Positions 61,278-64,000 of a stretch of 64,000 nt of DNA are shown piece by piece; positions within the stretch are counted from its first letter, which is position 1, and the number at the start of each line of letters is the position of its first letter. A model generated the notes under the pieces. That model saw nothing but the letters and a program-made list of their open reading frames with translations, was not told the origin of the DNA and made no database searches. Origin of the DNA: CAVPDA01 sp963702495 (lineage in GTDB: Bacteria > Pseudomonadota > Gammaproteobacteria > Burkholderiales > Rhodocyclaceae); assembly GCA_963702495.1 (NCBI GenBank), contig CAVPDA010000021.1:1-64000 (forward strand), read 5' to 3'. Both the position numbers and the translations under genes were made by a program.

Positions 61278-61922
61278 GTGGGCAAGCTCCTGGTGGTCGA
61301 AGACCATGCCTTGGTGCGCGAAGGCCTGGTCGCCGCGCTGCGGCGCTTCCGCCGCGGCGCAGAGGTGTTCGAAGCCAAGGATGCGGAACTTGCCGTCCTC
61401 TGGCTGGACGAAAATCCGGATGTCGATCTCGTCCTGCTCGATCTGATGTTGCCGGGCATGGACGGGTTTTCCTTCCTCGGTGTCCTGCGCAAGCGTTTTG
61501 CGCAAGTTCCGGTTCTGGTCGTTTCCGGTCTCGATGACCAGGCGACGATCCGGCGCGTCGCCCGGCTCGGGGCGGCGGGATTCGTTCCCAAGTCGTGCAG
61601 TGGCGAGGAAATGCTGGCGGCGGTCCGCGTCGTCCTGGAAGGCGGCGAGTACTTTCCGGAGCCGCCGCCGGCCGTCGGCAGAGGCGTGTCGCGCAAAGGG
61701 GGAAGCGAATCCGACGTGGCGCAGGAATTCGGGCTGACGGCGGGTCAGGCGCGCGTGCTAGATCTGCTCGCCGCCGGCAAGTCGAACCGCGAGATTGCCG
61801 AATTGCTGCACCTGACCGAGGGGACGGTGAAGATTCATCTGTCGGCCATCTATCGGGCGCTCAACGTCAGCAGCCGCGCCCAGGCCCTGGTGGCGGTCGC
61901 CCGGCACGGCCGGCATCTCTAG
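61278..61922 (+). CDS. LuxR/NarL-type response regulator (second)
   Basis: A 214-residue regulator. The receiver domain starts GKLLVVEDHALVREGL, with phosphoacceptor Asp in LVLLDLMLPGMDGF and Lys in GFVPKSCSGEEM. The C-terminal helix-turn-helix reads LTAGQARVLDLLAAGKSNREIAELL and GTVKIHLSAIYRALNVSSR. The GTG at 61278 has GGGGAGG five bases upstream and begins the domain; an earlier GTG at 61233 is less likely. It resembles the divergent regulator at 60274-60969 throughout and is probably a paralogue. It ends overlapping the stop of the convergent ParA-like gene by four bases. Confidence 0.92.
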   Translation: MGKLLVVEDHALVREGLVAALRRFRRGAEVFEAKDAELAVLWLDENPDVDLVLLDLMLPGMDGFSFLGVLRKRFAQVPVLVVSGLDDQATIRRVARLGAAGFVPKSCSGEEMLAAVRVVLEGGEYFPEPPPAVGRGVSRKGGSESDVAQEFGLTAGQARVLDLLAAGKSNREIAELLHLTEGTVKIHLSAIYRALNVSSRAQALVAVARHGRHL

Positions 61923-62623
61923 CCCATCGGGACGGTGTCGGCGCCGCGCTGCGCACAGGCTTGGTCCGCCGCGCGCGAGCCCTCCGGCGCACCGTCCGGT
62001 TCTTCCAGCGGTTCCTCGTACGTCACGCGCAGCAGGTCCAGCACCTGGCCGGCGACACGGCGGCAGGCGTTGGCCAGCGGCGTCGGCAGGGGGTTCGGTA
62101 ACTGCCGCTGCAGCAGCAGTTTGGTGGCGGAAAGGCTGGTCACCGGATCGAGCAGGCGGTCCGTGTAGTCCGCCATCGACTGGTTGATCGTCTTGCGTGC
62201 CGCGTCGCGCTGCCAGGGGTTGGTCGGCCATTGCGCGGGGAGGGCGTAGGCGCGCGGGAACGCGTCGAGGTCGCGACGCACGGTGCGGATGTCCTCGTGC
62301 GAATCGCGAAACGGCAGCAGCACGAGATCGGCGATGCCGTACAGCTTGCGGTCCATGTCGCCGCGGTTGGCGCCGCCGTCCATCACGCCCATCCAGCCCT
62401 TCAATTCGTGGATCTTGTCGACCACTTTTTCCAGCGCTTCGCGCGAGCGCGCGTCGGCGATCAGGTAGCGGCGGCCTGCGGGATCGAGCGGGTCGCGTCC
62501 GACATCGGTAAGCACGCACACCGACCGTTGCCCGAGCAGTCCGAGGCCCTGGCACAGCATATGGGAAACCGTGGTCTTGCCGGTGCCGCCCTTGTTGCCG
62601 ATGATGCAGACGATCTGTGCCAT
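61919..62623 (-). CDS. ParA/MinD-like P-loop ATPase
   Basis: A 234-residue ATPase with the deviant Walker A IIGNKGGTGKTTVSHML, the A' region GVMDGGANRGDMDRKL, and the switch-like LVLLPFRDSHEDI. It is shorter than chromosomal ParA/Soj and has no adjacent parB, so it is an orphan member, possibly positioning a protein complex or polar structure. The C-terminal ~25 residues are polar and unconserved in character. ATG 62623 starts the family. It stands between the response-regulator block and the indolepyruvate oxidoreductase. Confidence 0.85.
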   Translation of the reverse strand: MAQIVCIIGNKGGTGKTTVSHMLCQGLGLLGQRSVCVLTDVGRDPLDPAGRRYLIADARSREALEKVVDKIHELKGWMGVMDGGANRGDMDRKLYGIADLVLLPFRDSHEDIRTVRRDLDAFPRAYALPAQWPTNPWQRDAARKTINQSMADYTDRLLDPVTSLSATKLLLQRQLPNPLPTPLANACRRVAGQVLDLLRVTYEEPLEEPDGAPEGSRAADQACAQRGADTVPMG

Positions 62624-62719
62624 GTCGCGTTCCTTCCCTGCGTCACATTATTCGGGTGGCGCGGACCGGGCAAAGGGGCGAACAGACCGGGGAATGCCGC
62701 GCAATTCGCCGGCGGTGGG

Positions 62720-62944
62720 CTACATGCGGTAGCAGTAGAGCCGGGCGGCGCCGCGGCCGGGGATGTGGACCCCACTGGTCGGCTGGGTGTGCGGCACCGC
62801 AAGACTCGTGCTGACCAGCAGGGCGCCCTGGTCCAGAGCGAAAGGCGGTGGTTCGATGGCAATCGGGGCGAGCCACGCGGCGCCCAAGCCCGCTGCAGCC
62901 AGACCCAGGAATTGCGACAGCCGCGCCTTTACGACCGGCGACAT
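62720..62944 (-). CDS. Small exported or membrane protein, unknown
   Basis: A 74-residue frame starting MSPVVKARLSQF with one hydrophobic segment (LGLAAAGLGAAWLAPIAI) and a polar tail ending ARLYCYRM. It follows the indolepyruvate oxidoreductase gene by 61 bases on the same strand. I do not recognise it. Small size and lack of a clear ribosome site leave doubt that it is real. Confidence 0.4.
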   Translation of the reverse strand: MSPVVKARLSQFLGLAAAGLGAAWLAPIAIEPPPFALDQGALLVSTSLAVPHTQPTSGVHIPGRGAARLYCYRM

Positions 62945-63005
62945 GGCGGCGTCCCGGTGCCAGCGGTGGCGGTGGCATGGCGCCTCGCCTGCACCGTGGA
63001 TCCGC

Positions 63006-64000
63006 TCATGCAGGGACCACCCCGGCGTCCGGGGCGGTGAGCCGCTCGTGCAGTTCCTCGCGCCGCCGGCGCGCCGCCTCGATACTCCTGGCCTTGACAT
63101 GGCCGTAACCGCGGATCTGTTCCGGCAGCGAGGCCAGTTCGACGGCTGTGTCCAGCGTCTCGGCGCTCAGGTTGGCGAGGATGGTCGCGATGTCGGCGCG
63201 GTATTCGCCGATGAGCCTCCGCTCCGCGCCCCGTTCCGGGTTGTAGGCGAAGACGTCAAGAAAGGTGCCGCGCAGGAACTTGAGCCGCGCCAGCATGCGC
63301 AAACGCCGCATCATGGCAGGTCCGTACGTCCGCTTCTGCGGCTCCCCGCTGAGAGGGTCGCGCTTGGCGGTGAGCGGCGGCGCGAGGTGGAAGTTGAGGC
63401 TGAATTCGCCCTCGAAGCTGGCGTTGATCGTCTCCATGAACGCCGGGTCGGCGTAGAGGCGCGCCACCTCGTACTCGTCCTTGTAGGCCATTAGCTTGAA
63501 GTAGCAGCGCGCCACCGCTTCCGCCAGGCGCGTCGATCCGAGCGGTGCCTCGGCTGCACGCGCCTGCTGCACCAGCTTGCGGTAGCGCCGGGCGTAGCGA
63601 CGGTTCTGGTAGCCCACGAGGAAGTCGGAGCGGCGCTGGATGATCTCGTCCAGCGTCTGTGCTGCCGCTGCCCGCGACGGCGACGGCGCCGGCGCGGCAA
63701 AGCGCTGCACTGCGGCCGGGTCGTGCGCGGCGCGGCGGCCCCAGAGGAAGGCCGTCCGATTCATGTCTACCGCGACACCATTCAATTCGATCGCCCGCTC
63801 CAGCGCCTCCTGCGATACCGGCACCTGCCCCTTCTGCCAGGCGTAGCCGAGGAGGAACAGGTTGGTGGAGATGGCATCCCCCATGAGCGCCATCGCCAGC
63901 GCCGTGGCGTTGACGAAATCCACGCCGTCGGCGCCTGTCGCCTCGGCAATCGAGTGCTGCATCGCGGCCAGGGGAAACTGCCAGTCGGGATTGCGCGTGA
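63006..64000 (-). CDS. Indolepyruvate:ferredoxin oxidoreductase, C-terminal part (continues beyond the window)
   Basis: The last ~330 residues of a fused indolepyruvate (2-oxoacid) ferredoxin oxidoreductase. The gamma-type domain is visible in VNATALAMALMGDAISTNLFLLGYAWQ and LELNGVAVDMNRTAFLWGRRA-like sequence, followed by the family-specific C-terminal region (YEVARLYADPAFM, GEFSLNFHLAPPL, FLDVFAYNPERGAERRLIGEY). The enzyme decarboxylates aryl-pyruvates from aromatic amino acids to aryl-acetyl-CoA, reducing ferredoxin. The frame stays open to base 64000 (residues TRNPDWQFPLAA precede the first in-window ATG), so the start, TPP and iron-sulfur domains lie to the right. The product arylacetyl-CoA connects logically with the PaaK-like ligase elsewhere in the window. 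Confidence 0.9.
   Translation of the reverse strand, partial: TRNPDWQFPLAAMQHSIAEATGADGVDFVNATALAMALMGDAISTNLFLLGYAWQKGQVPVSQEALERAIELNGVAVDMNRTAFLWGRRAAHDPAAVQRFAAPAPSPSRAAAAQTLDEIIQRRSDFLVGYQNRRYARRYRKLVQQARAAEAPLGSTRLAEAVARCYFKLMAYKDEYEVARLYADPAFMETINASFEGEFSLNFHLAPPLTAKRDPLSGEPQKRTYGPAMMRRLRMLARLKFLRGTFLDVFAYNPERGAERRLIGEYRADIATILANLSAETLDTAVELASLPEQIRGYGHVKARSIEAARRRREELHERLTAPDAGVVPA

Overview
This is a 64 kb stretch of a GC-rich chromosome, most likely from a betaproteobacterium near the Rhodocyclales. The support for that placement is a PhaM-type PHA granule regulator, a fused isobutyryl-CoA mutase (IcmF), an indolepyruvate:ferredoxin oxidoreductase, a Liv-type ABC transporter with two acyl-CoA ligases, and an uptake-type [NiFe] hydrogenase. 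It is an inference from gene content; there is no rRNA in the window. Most genes are intact and closely packed.

Layout. 1-5.7 kb is a decayed, recombination-prone end. It holds a broken RibD-like reductase gene, a truncated EamA exporter joined to a truncated integrase, tRNA-Lys(CUU), a 3' half of a second tRNA-Lys that looks like an attachment-site scar, an orphan antitoxin, a PAP2 phosphatase, and IS630/IS1595 remnants. 5.7-10 kb holds a PEP-synthase-like protein divergent from gdhA. 10-17 kb is a minus-strand operon of DUF2760, two unequal Hsp70 proteins and an exported META/NlpE-like protein. 17-25 kb is a minus-strand hydrogenase operon: HupH/HyaF-like protein, Tat-exported small subunit, large subunit, a 1104-residue secreted PKD-repeat protein with one c-type heme motif, a small exported protein and the maturation protease. 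Both structural subunits are interrupted by a single-base frameshift in this sequence. 25-30 kb holds a HAMP-receiver protein and icmF. 30-33.5 kb is a MNT-HEPN-KAP NTPase operon (candidate toxin-antitoxin/defence module), next to a dead Crp/Fnr gene.

34-43.6 kb is a plus-strand catabolic/uptake operon: 3-hydroxyacyl-CoA dehydrogenase, large AMP-forming acyl-CoA synthetase, five-part branched-chain-amino-acid-type ABC transporter and a PaaK-like CoA ligase, closed by a 22-bp-arm palindrome. 43.8-56 kb carries envelope and metabolic genes: M23 peptidase, exported methyltransferase, Cache protein, Tat-exported aldo/keto reductase, a PlpD-like patatin autotransporter broken by two frameshifts, CoA transferase, CHASE2-cyclase with an exported partner, AEC transporter, and FIST with PhaM. 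56-63 kb is a signalling block: hybrid histidine kinase, B12-radical SAM protein, two LuxR-type response regulators and a ParA-like ATPase. The window ends inside the indolepyruvate oxidoreductase gene.

The most unusual parts are the hydrogenase operon with its giant secreted PKD/heme/calcium-loop protein and no visible membrane anchor or cytochrome b, and the MNT-HEPN-KAP operon. A cautionary pattern runs through the window: several conserved genes are each broken by what looks like exactly one extra base, so real decay and assembly error must be separated before drawing conclusions from them.
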